The notes under the pieces are model-generated. The model was not told the DNA's origin, did not search any database, and worked only from the letters and a program-made list of their open reading frames with translations. Made by a program: the position numbers and the translations under genes. Of a stretch of 64,000 bases of DNA, positions 1-7,990 are shown piece by piece. Location of the stretch: positions 87,472 to 151,471 of the forward strand of contig CAIOVE010000098.1 in the NCBI GenBank assembly GCA_903861645.1, written 5' to 3'. Position 1 is the first letter of the stretch. Every line of letters starts with the position of its first letter. Origin of the DNA: an uncultured Hyphomicrobiales bacterium (GTDB taxonomy: Bacteria; Pseudomonadota; Alphaproteobacteria; Rhizobiales; Beijerinckiaceae).

Positions 1-63
1 TGGACGCCGTCGTCGAATTTCCGTAGCCCGGTGGCGATGCCTTTCGAGATCGGCCACGCCTGA
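1..63 (+). CDS. Possible 3' tail of an upstream gene
   Basis: Reading from base 1 in frame 1 gives about 20 codons ending in a TGA at 61-63, and nearly all codons end in G or C, as in the neighbouring true genes. This is compatible with the last residues of a gene that starts before the window. The piece is too short to assign a family. Frame 3 closes earlier with a TAG and frame 2 stays open into the next leader, so the choice of frame rests only on codon composition. Confidence 0.3.
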   Translation, partial: WTPSSNFRSPVAMPFEIGHA

Positions 64-145
64 GCGAGCGCGCCAAAACGGCGCGCCGGAATTTCACGAA
101 TCACCCGCGTCACAAAAGCGCGGCGATGAATAAAGGGGAAACGCG

Positions 146-1180
146 ATGACGGCATGGAAAGCCCTTGCGCTGGCGGCGACATTCGCCATTGCCGCGACTG
201 GCGGCGCGATGGCGCAAAACCGCAAGGTGACGATCGGCAACACGCTGTCGGCGACCGACATCGGCCTTTGGGTGGCGCACAAGAAGGGCTTTTTCCGCGA
301 CGAGGGCATCGACGCCGAATTCATCACCTTCGATTCCGCCGCGCGGATGATCGCCGCGGCCGGCACCGGCGAGCTTGATGTCGTGGCGGGCGGGCACTCC
401 GCCGGCCTGTTCAACGCGGTCGGGCGCGGCATCGATATCCGCATCGTCGCCGACAAGAGCCAGAACGTCACCGGGCGCAGCAGCATCAAGATGCTCGTGC
501 GCAAAGATCTCGTCGATTCCGGGCGCTACAGGAGCTACGCGGATCTCAAGGGCCTGAAGGTCGCCGAGGCCGCGCCGGGCGGGTCGGCCCAGCCGATCGT
601 CGTGAAGTTCCTGGAGAAGGCGGGGCTCGGATATGGCGATATCGAGCATGTCTACATGGCCTTTCCGCAGATGGCCGTGGCGCTGCAAAACAAGGCCATC
701 GATGTCGCTATCCCCGCCGAGCCCTCGGTGACGCAGGCGCTGCGCATGGGCGGCGTTGTCGCCGTCGCCAATGATTACGATGTTTATCCCGTGCATGAAG
801 TGTCGGAGATCATGTATTCCGGCAAGTTCGCCAAGACCGACCCGGAACTGGCGCGCAAATTCATGAAGGCGTTTCTGCGCGGCGTGCGCTACCACAACGA
901 CGCGCTGGGCCCCAATGGCGAATTCGTCGGCGCGCGCGGCGACGAGATCGTCGCCATCGCGACCGAATACGGCCCTTTCAAGGACCCCGCCGTCTGGCGT
1001 TCGTTCATCCTGAGCTATTGCGGCCCGGATGGCGAATTGCACGTGCCGAGCCTCAAGGAGGATCTCGACATTTTCCGCAAGCTGGGGCTCATTGAATCCG
1101 ATGTCACCATCGACAAGGTCATCGACACGAGCTTCGCGACCGCCGCGGTCAAGGAACTCGGGCCCTACAAGAAAAACTAG
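146..1180 (+). CDS. ABC transporter substrate-binding protein (NMT1/SsuA-like), first of three tandem paralogues
   Basis: Predicted periplasmic solute-binding protein of 344 residues. The first 24 residues form a Sec signal peptide ending in an AMA-Q cleavage site. The mature part follows the NMT1/SsuA plan: an early TDIGLWVAHKKGFF segment, a FDSAARMIAA segment, then LKGLKVAEAAPGGSA, where family members usually contact the ligand. The start has an AAGGGG ribosome site about 6 bases upstream. It is followed on the same strand by two close paralogues (gaps of 47 and 30 bases), and no permease or ATPase lies in the group. The ligand cannot be named; the fold family binds taurine, sulfonates, nitrate, thiamine precursors and aromatic acids. 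Confidence 0.9.
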   Translation: MTAWKALALAATFAIAATGGAMAQNRKVTIGNTLSATDIGLWVAHKKGFFRDEGIDAEFITFDSAARMIAAAGTGELDVVAGGHSAGLFNAVGRGIDIRIVADKSQNVTGRSSIKMLVRKDLVDSGRYRSYADLKGLKVAEAAPGGSAQPIVVKFLEKAGLGYGDIEHVYMAFPQMAVALQNKAIDVAIPAEPSVTQALRMGGVVAVANDYDVYPVHEVSEIMYSGKFAKTDPELARKFMKAFLRGVRYHNDALGPNGEFVGARGDEIVAIATEYGPFKDPAVWRSFILSYCGPDGELHVPSLKEDLDIFRKLGLIESDVTIDKVIDTSFATAAVKELGPYKKN

Positions 1181-1181
1181 G

Positions 1182-1200
1182 CCGCGCGCCTGACGCGCGG
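1182..1200 (+). other. Intercistronic GC hairpin
   Basis: Right after the stop codon of the first SBP gene, CCGCGCG (1182-1188) and CGCGCGG (1194-1200) form a perfect 7-bp inverted repeat with a 5-base loop. No T-run follows, so it looks more like an mRNA-stabilising or partial-termination hairpin between operon genes than a full terminator. Confidence 0.3.
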
Positions 1201-1227
1201 ACACTAACGGGAGAGGGAACGTCACGC

Positions 1228-2262
1228 ATGATGGCGAGGCCGTTGGCGATTGCATTGATGGGCCTTGCCTGCGTCGCGACGTCGACGTGGGCGGACGAAG
1301 CTCGTAAACTGAACGTCGGCATCACCAATTCAGCGAGCGACGTTTGCCTTTTCGTCGCCGACGCCCATGGCTATTTCAAGCGCGAGGGGCTCGACGTCAA
1401 TTTCGTCAAGTTCGATTCCGCCGCGCGCATGATCGCGCCATTCGCGTCGGGCGAGCTCGACGTGGGCGCGGGCGGGCCATCGGCGGGACTATTCAACGCC
1501 GTCGCGCGCGGCATCGACATCCGCGTTGTCGCGGACAAGACCTCGACCATTCCCGGGCGTCCCATCAATTTCCTCATCGTGCGCAAGGACCACGTCGACT
1601 CCGGTCGTTACAAGACCTTGGCCGATCTGCGCGGCATGAAGATCGGCGGCGCGGCGCCGGGCGGCGCGGCGACCGCGACCCTGCACAAGCTGCTGGTCAT
1701 GGCGGGCCTCAAGACCGCCGACATCGAGCGCGTCTATCTCGGCTTTCCGCAACAGGTCATCGCCATCCAGAACAAGGCGATCGACGCGGCCATGCCGACG
1801 GAGCCCTTCGTCACCGACTCCGTCGTCAACGGCTCGGCCGTCCGCGTCATGGGCGATGACGTCATCTATCCAGGCCATCAACTGGCGACGCTTTTCTACA
1901 CGGGCCAGTTCATCAAGAAGGATCCCGAGGCGGCGCGCCGCTTCATGCGCGCCTATATCCTCGCCGCGCGCGACTATAACGACGCGATTGTCGGCCAGCA
2001 TCTCGCCGGTCCGAAGGGCGAGGAAATGATCTCCATTCTCACGCGCTATTCGCTCGTCACCGACCCCGCCGTGCATCGCTCGCTGACCGCCGTCAACATC
2101 GATCCCGACGGGCGCGTCAACGCCGACAGTCTGCGCGAGGACGTCGATATATTCGCCGCCGAGGGTCTGCTCGAAGGCAAGCTGGATATGAACAAGGTCA
2201 TCGACACGTCGATCGCTGAATCCGTCGTGCGCGATATTGGCGCATATGTTCGCAAACCCTGA
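1228..2262 (+). CDS. ABC transporter substrate-binding protein (NMT1/SsuA-like), second paralogue
   Basis: Second member of the tandem set, 344 residues, with a signal peptide of about 22 residues ending near TWA-D. It shares with its neighbours the blocks ARGIDIRVVADK, VDSGRYKTLADL and RVYLGFPQQ, so the three genes arose by duplication. A GGGAGAGGGAA ribosome site precedes the ATG at 1228. The third gene resembles this one more closely than the first does, judging by the shared blocks. Likely cotranscribed with both neighbours. No membrane component is adjacent, so it must borrow a permease, work as a sensor, or be one of several alternative receptors for a transporter encoded elsewhere. Confidence 0.9.
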   Translation: MMARPLAIALMGLACVATSTWADEARKLNVGITNSASDVCLFVADAHGYFKREGLDVNFVKFDSAARMIAPFASGELDVGAGGPSAGLFNAVARGIDIRVVADKTSTIPGRPINFLIVRKDHVDSGRYKTLADLRGMKIGGAAPGGAATATLHKLLVMAGLKTADIERVYLGFPQQVIAIQNKAIDAAMPTEPFVTDSVVNGSAVRVMGDDVIYPGHQLATLFYTGQFIKKDPEAARRFMRAYILAARDYNDAIVGQHLAGPKGEEMISILTRYSLVTDPAVHRSLTAVNIDPDGRVNADSLREDVDIFAAEGLLEGKLDMNKVIDTSIAESVVRDIGAYVRKP

Positions 2263-2292
2263 ATTTACCCGACGCCAACCGGAGCGCGCGCG

Positions 2293-3312
2293 ATGAAATC
2301 GATTTTGACGGCGCTTGCCCTCGTGGCGCTTTCGCCCACGACGCTCTCCGCGCAAACCGCCGTAACGGTGGGCATCGCCAATTCCGCGACGGATGTCGGC
2401 GTCTTCGTCGCCGACAAGCGCGGCTACTTCAGGAGCGAGGGACTCGACGTGACGTTGACGCCCTTCGACGCGGGCGCGCGCATGATCGCGCCCTTCGCGT
2501 CGGGCGACCTCGACATTGGCGCGGCCGGCCCCTCGGCGGCGCTTTATAACGCGGTGGCGCGCGGCATCGACATTCGCGTGGTCGCCGACAAGGGGTCGAC
2601 GCCCGCGGGGCGCCCGATCAGTTATCTGCTCGTGCGCAAGGATCACGTCGATTCCGGGCGCTACAAGACGCTCGCCGATCTCAAGGGCATGAAGATCGCC
2701 AATTCCGCGCCGGGCGCCTCGGCGAACACGGTGCTGGCGAAGTTGCTGCAAAAGGCGGGTCTTTCCGTCGCCGATGTCGAGCGTGTTTATCTCGGGTTCC
2801 CGCAGCAGGCGCTGGCCTTGCAAAACAAGGCCGTGGACGCGGCGCTGCCCGTCGAGCCGGCGGCGAGCGCGGCGGTGCGCGATGGCTCCGCGGCGCGCAT
2901 CGCGGGCGACGATACGATCTATCCCGATCACCAGATCGCGACGATCTTTTATTCGGGCCAGTTCATCGCAAAAAAGCCGGAGGCGGCGCGCAAGTTCATG
3001 CGCGCCTATCTGCGCGGCGTGCGCGATTACAACGACGGCATCGTTGACGGACATTTGCGCGGCGACAAGGGCGAGGCGATCATCGCCATCCTCGCCGAAT
3101 ACAGCACGATCAAGGATCCCGCGATCCATCGCGCCATCTCCGCGGCCAATATCGATCCAGATGGCAAGGTCAATGTCGCCAGCCTCGCCGAGGATCTGTC
3201 CATCTTCGCCAGCGAGGGACTGATCGAGGGCAAGGTCGACTTGGCCAGGGCTGTTGACATGACGTTCGTCAACGCGGCGGTGAAGGAACTCGGGCCCTAT
3301 AAAAAGCCCTGA
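2293..3312 (+). CDS. ABC transporter substrate-binding protein (NMT1/SsuA-like), third paralogue
   Basis: Third tandem copy, 339 residues, with a Sec signal peptide ending about residue 20 (TLSAQ). The blocks SATDVGVFVADKRGYF, FDAGARMIAPFASG and GRYKTLADLKGMK match its neighbours almost word for word. A GGAGCG ribosome site lies about 8 bases before the ATG, 30 bases after the previous stop. It ends at 3312, only 9 bases from the end of the convergent cytochrome gene. Retention of three near-identical receptors suggests distinct ligands of one chemical class. Confidence 0.9.
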   Translation: MKSILTALALVALSPTTLSAQTAVTVGIANSATDVGVFVADKRGYFRSEGLDVTLTPFDAGARMIAPFASGDLDIGAAGPSAALYNAVARGIDIRVVADKGSTPAGRPISYLLVRKDHVDSGRYKTLADLKGMKIANSAPGASANTVLAKLLQKAGLSVADVERVYLGFPQQALALQNKAVDAALPVEPAASAAVRDGSAARIAGDDTIYPDHQIATIFYSGQFIAKKPEAARKFMRAYLRGVRDYNDGIVDGHLRGDKGEAIIAILAEYSTIKDPAIHRAISAANIDPDGKVNVASLAEDLSIFASEGLIEGKVDLARAVDMTFVNAAVKELGPYKKP

Positions 3313-3321
3313 GTAGGGCCG

Positions 3322-3828
3322 TTACGGCTTGCCCGGCAGTTTCTCGCGCAAGTAAGCCGTTATGATTTTGGCCTCGTCCGCCGTCATCGGCGCGCCGATG
3401 TCGAGCATGTGGCCGACCACGCGGTCCCAGTCCTTGCGGCCGAGCCGTTCCGTGCCGACCTTCTGCAAATCGTGGCAGGCCACGCAGCGCTGTTCGACCA
3501 GTTGCTTGCCATCGCCTTCGGGCAGCGTCACCGCGGTCGCGGGCGGCAGATTGACGCCCGGCGCGAAGTTGCTCGCGAGATAGTTCACGACGGTTTCCAC
3601 CTCGGCGTTCTTGATCTGGGCGCCGCGCAGGATCATGTCGTGCACGTGAAATCGCCAGCCCGTGGGCCCTTCGCGCAATGTCATGATGATCGTGGGCTGG
3701 TGACATTGCACGCAGGCGACCGAAACAATCTCGCGGCCCTCGCCGGGGGGCCATTGCGGTTGCTGCGCAAGGGCGGGCGTCGCCGCGGCGAAGGCGAGAA
3801 GGGCGATGGAGAGCGAATGACGATTCAT
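3322..3828 (-). CDS. Diheme cytochrome c, periplasmic
   Basis: Protein of 168 residues with a signal peptide of about 22 residues (cleavage near ALAQ) and two c-type heme motifs, CVQCH at 39-43 and CVACH at 115-119, giving two small cytochrome c domains. The ATG at 3826-3828 is placed directly before the signal peptide; it lies 2 bases after the stop of the upstream TPP enzyme gene, so the two genes form an operon. Export of this protein, together with the Tat signal on its neighbour, suggests that it accepts electrons from that enzyme in the periplasm. The electron-transfer role is family knowledge; the partnership is inferred from position. Confidence 0.9.
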   Translation of the reverse strand: MNRHSLSIALLAFAAATPALAQQPQWPPGEGREIVSVACVQCHQPTIIMTLREGPTGWRFHVHDMILRGAQIKNAEVETVVNYLASNFAPGVNLPPATAVTLPEGDGKQLVEQRCVACHDLQKVGTERLGRKDWDRVVGHMLDIGAPMTADEAKIITAYLREKLPGKP

Positions 3829-3830
3829 GG

Positions 3831-5720
3831 TCAGACCTTCCGCGTGCGCAGGCCGGCGATCGAATATTCGGGGTGCCACGCGGACGAGGCGCCGATGCCG
3901 TCGCGCTGAATGTTCACGTCGAGCAGATAGGGCCGGCCATCCATGTTGGCCTTTTTGGCGCGCGCCAGCGCGTCCTTGATCTGGCTGGCGTCCTGAACCT
4001 TTTCGGCGTCGACGGAAAAAGCCTTCGCCAGCATGGCGTAATCGACGTCGGGCGAGCCGAGATAACAGGTCATGTCGCGGCCCGCCTTGAACTGCGTTCC
4101 GCCGCTCATCCAGATGCGGTTGCGTTCGTTGTTGTAGCTCTTGTTGTTGAGCACGATGCTCGTCGTCGGCGCCTGATAGCGCGAAAGACTCCACAGCGGC
4201 TGGGGGCCGCTGAACAGGAAACTGCCGTCGCCCACCACCGAAAGCACCTGACGGTTGGGATGGGCCAGCTTGACGCCAAGCCCCGCCGCCATGCCCCAGC
4301 CCAGAATGTTCGGGCCCGTGCCGATATACGACTTGTCGTCGCCGCCAAAGCTCATGAACGGGTCCATGCGCTTGCCCGAGTCGACGTCGCAGACATAGAT
4401 CGCGTCCTTGTCGAGCCATTGCTCGAGTTCCACGCCAAGGCGCTCCATGCGGATCGCCGATCCCTCCGCGTGATCCCGCGCGATCTTCTGGAGGATCTTC
4501 GCCTGCTCGCTGGTGTAGTCGCGCACGCGTTGGCCGCGTTCGTCGGCGATCTGCTTGAGTCGCTCCTTCGTCGCCAGGCTTTTGACCGCGTCGATGAGGT
4601 CGATCAACGCCAGTCGAATATCCGCGATCATCGGCAGATCAACCGGCGCGTTGCGCGCGATGGAGGCGGGGTCGCGCCGGATCGAAATCTGTTTCGAGCC
4701 GGGCATGTAGAGTTCGCCGTGCTTCCAGCCGACGTTGAGATGCACGTCGACCGCGCCGGGAAAGCGCATCTGGCGCAGCATGGCGCCGATGTAGAGCGGA
4801 TGGCGCGTGGGGAAGGGCTTCGACCAGAAGCCCAGCGCGCCCGAGCCGCCGGCGGCGGGCAGGCCCAGCAATTCCGCCAGTTCGACGAGTTCCTTCTCGC
4901 CCTTGCACAGCGTGACTTCGTCGCCGAACGAGAGAACCGGGTTCATCGCCTCGATCAGCATGCGCGCGGCGCGCTCGATGTCGTCCTTCGACGGACGCAT
5001 GGTCATCGGCACGTTGAACAGCGCGCCGTCGTAAATCTGCGCCGACGCCTCCGTGCGCAACAGGTTCTCCGGGAAGGAGAGATAGACTGGCCCCGAGGGC
5101 GCGGTTGACGCGTATTTGATCGCGCGTCGCGCGGTTTCGGGAATCGCCTCCGTGGCCTGCGCCACCCAGCTCCATTTCGTTATGGGCTGGGTCATCTGCT
5201 CGATATGTTCGTATTCCTGGAAGGCCTCGCGCCCGACCGCCTCCTGCGCGACGGAAGCCGCCGCGAGCAGGATCGGAATCTGGTCCTTCCAGCTGTTGAC
5301 CATCTGGCACAGCGCGTTGGGCAGGCCGACGTTGGCGACGATCGCGACGCCGAGCTTTCCGGTGGCGCGGGCGTAGCCGTCGGCCATGGCGACCACGGCG
5401 CCTTCCTGCACGCCCTTGATCAGTTGAATGCCGGGCTCGTTGACAAGCGAGTCGAAAATCGGCGCGTCGGCCGTCGACGGATTGAAGAAGATAAATTCGA
5501 CGCCCGCCGCCTTGAGTTGTTGCGTGAACAAAGCGCCGCCGGTGCCCTTCATGTCCCTGACGGCGCCGGGCGCCGCGGCCGCGGCTTGCGGTGTCGGTTG
5601 CGCCAGATTTTGCGCCATGGCGCTGGCGGCGACGGATGTCATGCCGGCGGCCGTCAGGCCGGTCGTCAACTCGCGGCGCGAGATTCCCTTGTCGAGAAAC
5701 TGTTTGACCAGATCCTTCAT
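3831..5720 (-). CDS. TPP-dependent enzyme (acetolactate synthase/benzoylformate decarboxylase superfamily) with Tat signal
   Basis: Protein of 629 residues with the three-domain layout of TPP enzymes. The N-terminal PYR domain holds the catalytic glutamate at about residue 106 (GVQEGAVVAMADGY). The C-terminal PP domain has the GDGSFLFSG...LNNKSYNN thiamine-diphosphate/Mg motif. Unusually, residues 1-37 look like a twin-arginine signal: SRREL at 14-18, a moderately hydrophobic stretch, then AMA-Q. The usual family start lies some 50 residues further in. A Tat signal fits export of a folded cofactor enzyme. The gene is followed after 2 bases by a secreted diheme cytochrome c. Substrate unknown; 2-oxo acids are usual for the superfamily. 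Confidence 0.9.
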   Translation of the reverse strand: MKDLVKQFLDKGISRRELTTGLTAAGMTSVAASAMAQNLAQPTPQAAAAAPGAVRDMKGTGGALFTQQLKAAGVEFIFFNPSTADAPIFDSLVNEPGIQLIKGVQEGAVVAMADGYARATGKLGVAIVANVGLPNALCQMVNSWKDQIPILLAAASVAQEAVGREAFQEYEHIEQMTQPITKWSWVAQATEAIPETARRAIKYASTAPSGPVYLSFPENLLRTEASAQIYDGALFNVPMTMRPSKDDIERAARMLIEAMNPVLSFGDEVTLCKGEKELVELAELLGLPAAGGSGALGFWSKPFPTRHPLYIGAMLRQMRFPGAVDVHLNVGWKHGELYMPGSKQISIRRDPASIARNAPVDLPMIADIRLALIDLIDAVKSLATKERLKQIADERGQRVRDYTSEQAKILQKIARDHAEGSAIRMERLGVELEQWLDKDAIYVCDVDSGKRMDPFMSFGGDDKSYIGTGPNILGWGMAAGLGVKLAHPNRQVLSVVGDGSFLFSGPQPLWSLSRYQAPTTSIVLNNKSYNNERNRIWMSGGTQFKAGRDMTCYLGSPDVDYAMLAKAFSVDAEKVQDASQIKDALARAKKANMDGRPYLLDVNIQRDGIGASSAWHPEYSIAGLRTRKV

Positions 5721-5754
5721 GGCGCTTCTCCCTCGCGCGTGGACGCCTGTTCTG

Positions 5755-5775
5755 GCGGGGGTTGAATGCCCCCGC
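5755..5775. other. GC hairpin in divergent intergenic region
   Basis: GCGGGGG (5755-5761) and CCCCCGC (5769-5775) form a 7-bp inverted repeat with a 7-base loop, between the divergent starts of the TPP enzyme and the Bug receptor. It may be an operator or a leader hairpin of the TPP enzyme message. There is no T-run, and I find no other riboswitch-like architecture here. Confidence 0.3.
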
Positions 5776-5880
5776 TCGCCAGCGTCTCGGCGACAAAGCC
5801 TAGCATGGCCGCGTGGATTGACAACCGGGGGCGGTGCTGGCTTGTGGTGCGCGCTGAATGAAATGGGCGAGGGAATGTCG

Positions 5881-6864
5881 ATGTCGATGCGGAAGTGGCG
5901 GACGGCGTTTGTCGTCGTGGGCCTTCTGGCCAGTGTCGCGGGAGCGAGGGCGCAGTCGGGCGCGGCGGACTATCCCAACCAACCCATCAAGATCATTGTT
6001 TCGGCGGCGGTCGGCGGCGGGAACGATCTCATCGCGCGCATCGCCGGCGATCGCCTGCAACGCAAATGGGGCCAGAACGTCGTCGTGGATAATCGTCCCG
6101 GCGCGGGCAACAATCTGGCGACGGAACTCGTCTATCGCTCGCCGCCCGATGGATACACGATTCTCGTTTCGCCGCCGGCCTCGCTCGTGGTCAACAAGGC
6201 GCTGTTCAAGGAACTGCGCTTCGACCCGGCGAAAATCGAACCCGTCGCGATCACGTCGTATATTCCCAACGTGCTTGTCGTGAACGCCAAATCGCCATTC
6301 AAGACCGCGCGCGAGCTGATCGACTTCGCCAAGGCGAACCCCGGCAAGCTGTCCTATGCCTCGCAGGGCACCGGCACCACGGGCCATCTGACGGGCGCGC
6401 TGTTCGAGGCGTTGACCGGCGCGAAGCAGAACCACGTTCCCTTTGGCGGCGCGGCTCCCGCGCTCAACGACGTGGCCGCGGGCCATGTCGATTTCATGTT
6501 CGCCGATATCGGCACGACCATGCCGCTGCTCGATGGCGGTCTCGTGCGCATTCTCGCGACGCTGACGAAGGAGCCGCTCGCCGTCGCGCCGGACGCGCCG
6601 ACCATCGCTTCCGTTGGCCTGCCCGACTTGCTGTCGGACACCTGGACGGCGTTCACGGCGCCTCCCGGCACGCCATTGGACGTGCGCGAAAAAATGGCCG
6701 CCGCGCTGAAGGAAATCATCTTCGATCCCGAGGTGGCCGGGCGTCTCGCCAAAATCGGCGTCGTGCCATGGGGCCTCGGCCCGAAGGAAGCCGCCGACGT
6801 GATCGCGCGCGAGACCGCGCGCTGGACCGATGTCGTCAACAAGGCGGGCATTCGCGTCGAATAA
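5881..6864 (+). CDS. Bug/TctC-family tripartite tricarboxylate transporter substrate-binding protein
   Basis: About 327 residues. After a signal peptide (cleavage near ARAQS) comes the Bug-family opening YPNQPIKIIVSAAVGGGNDLIAR and the VVDNRPGAGNNLATE block that carries the ligand-gripping loop, then SYASQGTGTTGHLTG. Bug proteins bind carboxylates or other small organics for TctAB-type transporters. Several ATGs lie in frame (5863, 5875, 5881, 5887); 5881 was chosen because GAGGG at 5869-5873 sits 7 bases before it. No TctA or TctB gene is nearby, which is common for Bug receptors. It is divergent from the exported TPP enzyme, which may act on the same compound. Confidence 0.9.
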   Translation: MSMRKWRTAFVVVGLLASVAGARAQSGAADYPNQPIKIIVSAAVGGGNDLIARIAGDRLQRKWGQNVVVDNRPGAGNNLATELVYRSPPDGYTILVSPPASLVVNKALFKELRFDPAKIEPVAITSYIPNVLVVNAKSPFKTARELIDFAKANPGKLSYASQGTGTTGHLTGALFEALTGAKQNHVPFGGAAPALNDVAAGHVDFMFADIGTTMPLLDGGLVRILATLTKEPLAVAPDAPTIASVGLPDLLSDTWTAFTAPPGTPLDVREKMAAALKEIIFDPEVAGRLAKIGVVPWGLGPKEAADVIARETARWTDVVNKAGIRVE

Positions 6865-6885
6865 CGACGCGAGGCCCCGTAGAGA

Positions 6886-7845
6886 TCAGATGTAGAGCTT
6901 TTCCTTTTCGAGCCCCTTGTAGAGGTCGGCGACGTATTCCGCGTAGCCGTTGAACAGCAGGGTGGGGCGGCGGTCGCTCGTGCCGATCACCTCCTCGGTC
7001 GCCTGACTCCAGCGCGGATGCGGCACCTGCGGATTCACGTTCGCCCAGAACCCGTATTCGCCGGGGCCCGAGGTTTCCCAGAAGGTCTCGGGCCGCTTCT
7101 CGACGAAGCTGATCTTCGTGATCGACTTGATCGACTTGAATCCATATTTCCACGGCGTGTGAAGGCGCAGCGGCGCGCCGAAGGCGTTGGCCAGCGGTTT
7201 GCCATAGGCGCCGGTCACCATCAGCGCGAGGTCGTTGGTCGCCTCGGCCATGGTGAGCGCCTCGACATAGGGCCATGGAAAAAAGCCGCGCTGGCCCGGC
7301 GCCATTTTCGGATCGAGGAAGGTCTCGAAACGCACGAACTTCGCGCTGCCGAGCGGCTTGGCGTAGTCGACGAGCTTCTTGAGCGGAAACCCCGTCCACG
7401 GCATGGTCATCGACCACGCCTCCACGCAACGATGGCGATAGAGCCTTTCCTCGAGCGGCATGGCCTTGATGAGATCGTCGATGCCAACCGTCATGGGCTT
7501 TTCGACGAGGCCGTCGATCTTGACGGTCCACGGCCGCGTTTTCAGCGACTCGGCCTGCATGAAGGCGTTCTTGCTCAGGCTGAACTCATAGAAATTGTTG
7601 TAGCGCGACGCCGTCTGTTCCGGCGTCAGGTCGCGATCGAGCTTGTAGGCTTCGTTGCGCTTGGCCGGGTAGAGCCCCGCGGTCGGATCGGCGTCGGCCA
7701 TCGCGTGGCTTGAAAGGCCCGGCAGGATCGATCCGGCGCCGAGAATGGCTCCGGCGCGCACCAGCGATCGCCGGCTGAGCGCCAGATGCTCCGGCGTCGC
7801 CTCGCGCTCGGGAATTTCCCAGCCTTTCTTGCGGATAATATGCAT
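6886..7845 (-). CDS. msrP: Protein-methionine-sulfoxide reductase catalytic subunit MsrP (YedY family)
   Basis: Molybdopterin oxidoreductase of the sulfite-oxidase fold, 319 residues. The N-terminus has the family form IPERE.TPEHLALSRRS with a Tat motif (arginines 25-26) and export site near residue 50. The molybdenum-binding cysteine is C140 in YRHRCVEAW. The PLRLHTPWKYGFKSIKSI segment is also typical. It reduces methionine sulfoxide in periplasmic proteins. The partner MsrQ, a heme membrane protein usually encoded next to it, is absent on both sides. The ATG at 7843-7845 agrees with family starts; longer in-frame extensions upstream were not used. Confidence 0.93.
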   Translation of the reverse strand: MHIIRKKGWEIPEREATPEHLALSRRSLVRAGAILGAGSILPGLSSHAMADADPTAGLYPAKRNEAYKLDRDLTPEQTASRYNNFYEFSLSKNAFMQAESLKTRPWTVKIDGLVEKPMTVGIDDLIKAMPLEERLYRHRCVEAWSMTMPWTGFPLKKLVDYAKPLGSAKFVRFETFLDPKMAPGQRGFFPWPYVEALTMAEATNDLALMVTGAYGKPLANAFGAPLRLHTPWKYGFKSIKSITKISFVEKRPETFWETSGPGEYGFWANVNPQVPHPRWSQATEEVIGTSDRRPTLLFNGYAEYVADLYKGLEKEKLYI

Positions 7846-7990
7846 GCGACCCTCCATTGTCGCGAAAGTGACGCAGACGCGGGCCACTGGCAAATCACGT
7901 CGGCGCGAGGGTTGGGTGACCCCGCGCGGGCGCTTGCGGGGACGCGAGCGCGGGGCGATAAGGCTTGGTTCGCGCCAGAAGGAGACGGGC

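Noticed and set aside
1489..3129. 546-codon open frame on the minus strand opposite the second and third SBP genes
   Set aside because: It runs antisense through two clear SBP genes; its product is Arg/Asp/His-rich without family features. Long antisense frames are expected at this GC content.
4639..5796. 385-codon frame overlapping the TPP enzyme on the same strand
   Set aside because: Arg-rich, no domain; the TPP enzyme has full motifs in the other frame.
5721..5880. TPP riboswitch in front of the exported TPP enzyme
   Set aside because: None of the conserved thi-box segments is present; only a plain GC hairpin is seen, and riboswitches of this class control thiamine synthesis rather than TPP-using enzymes.
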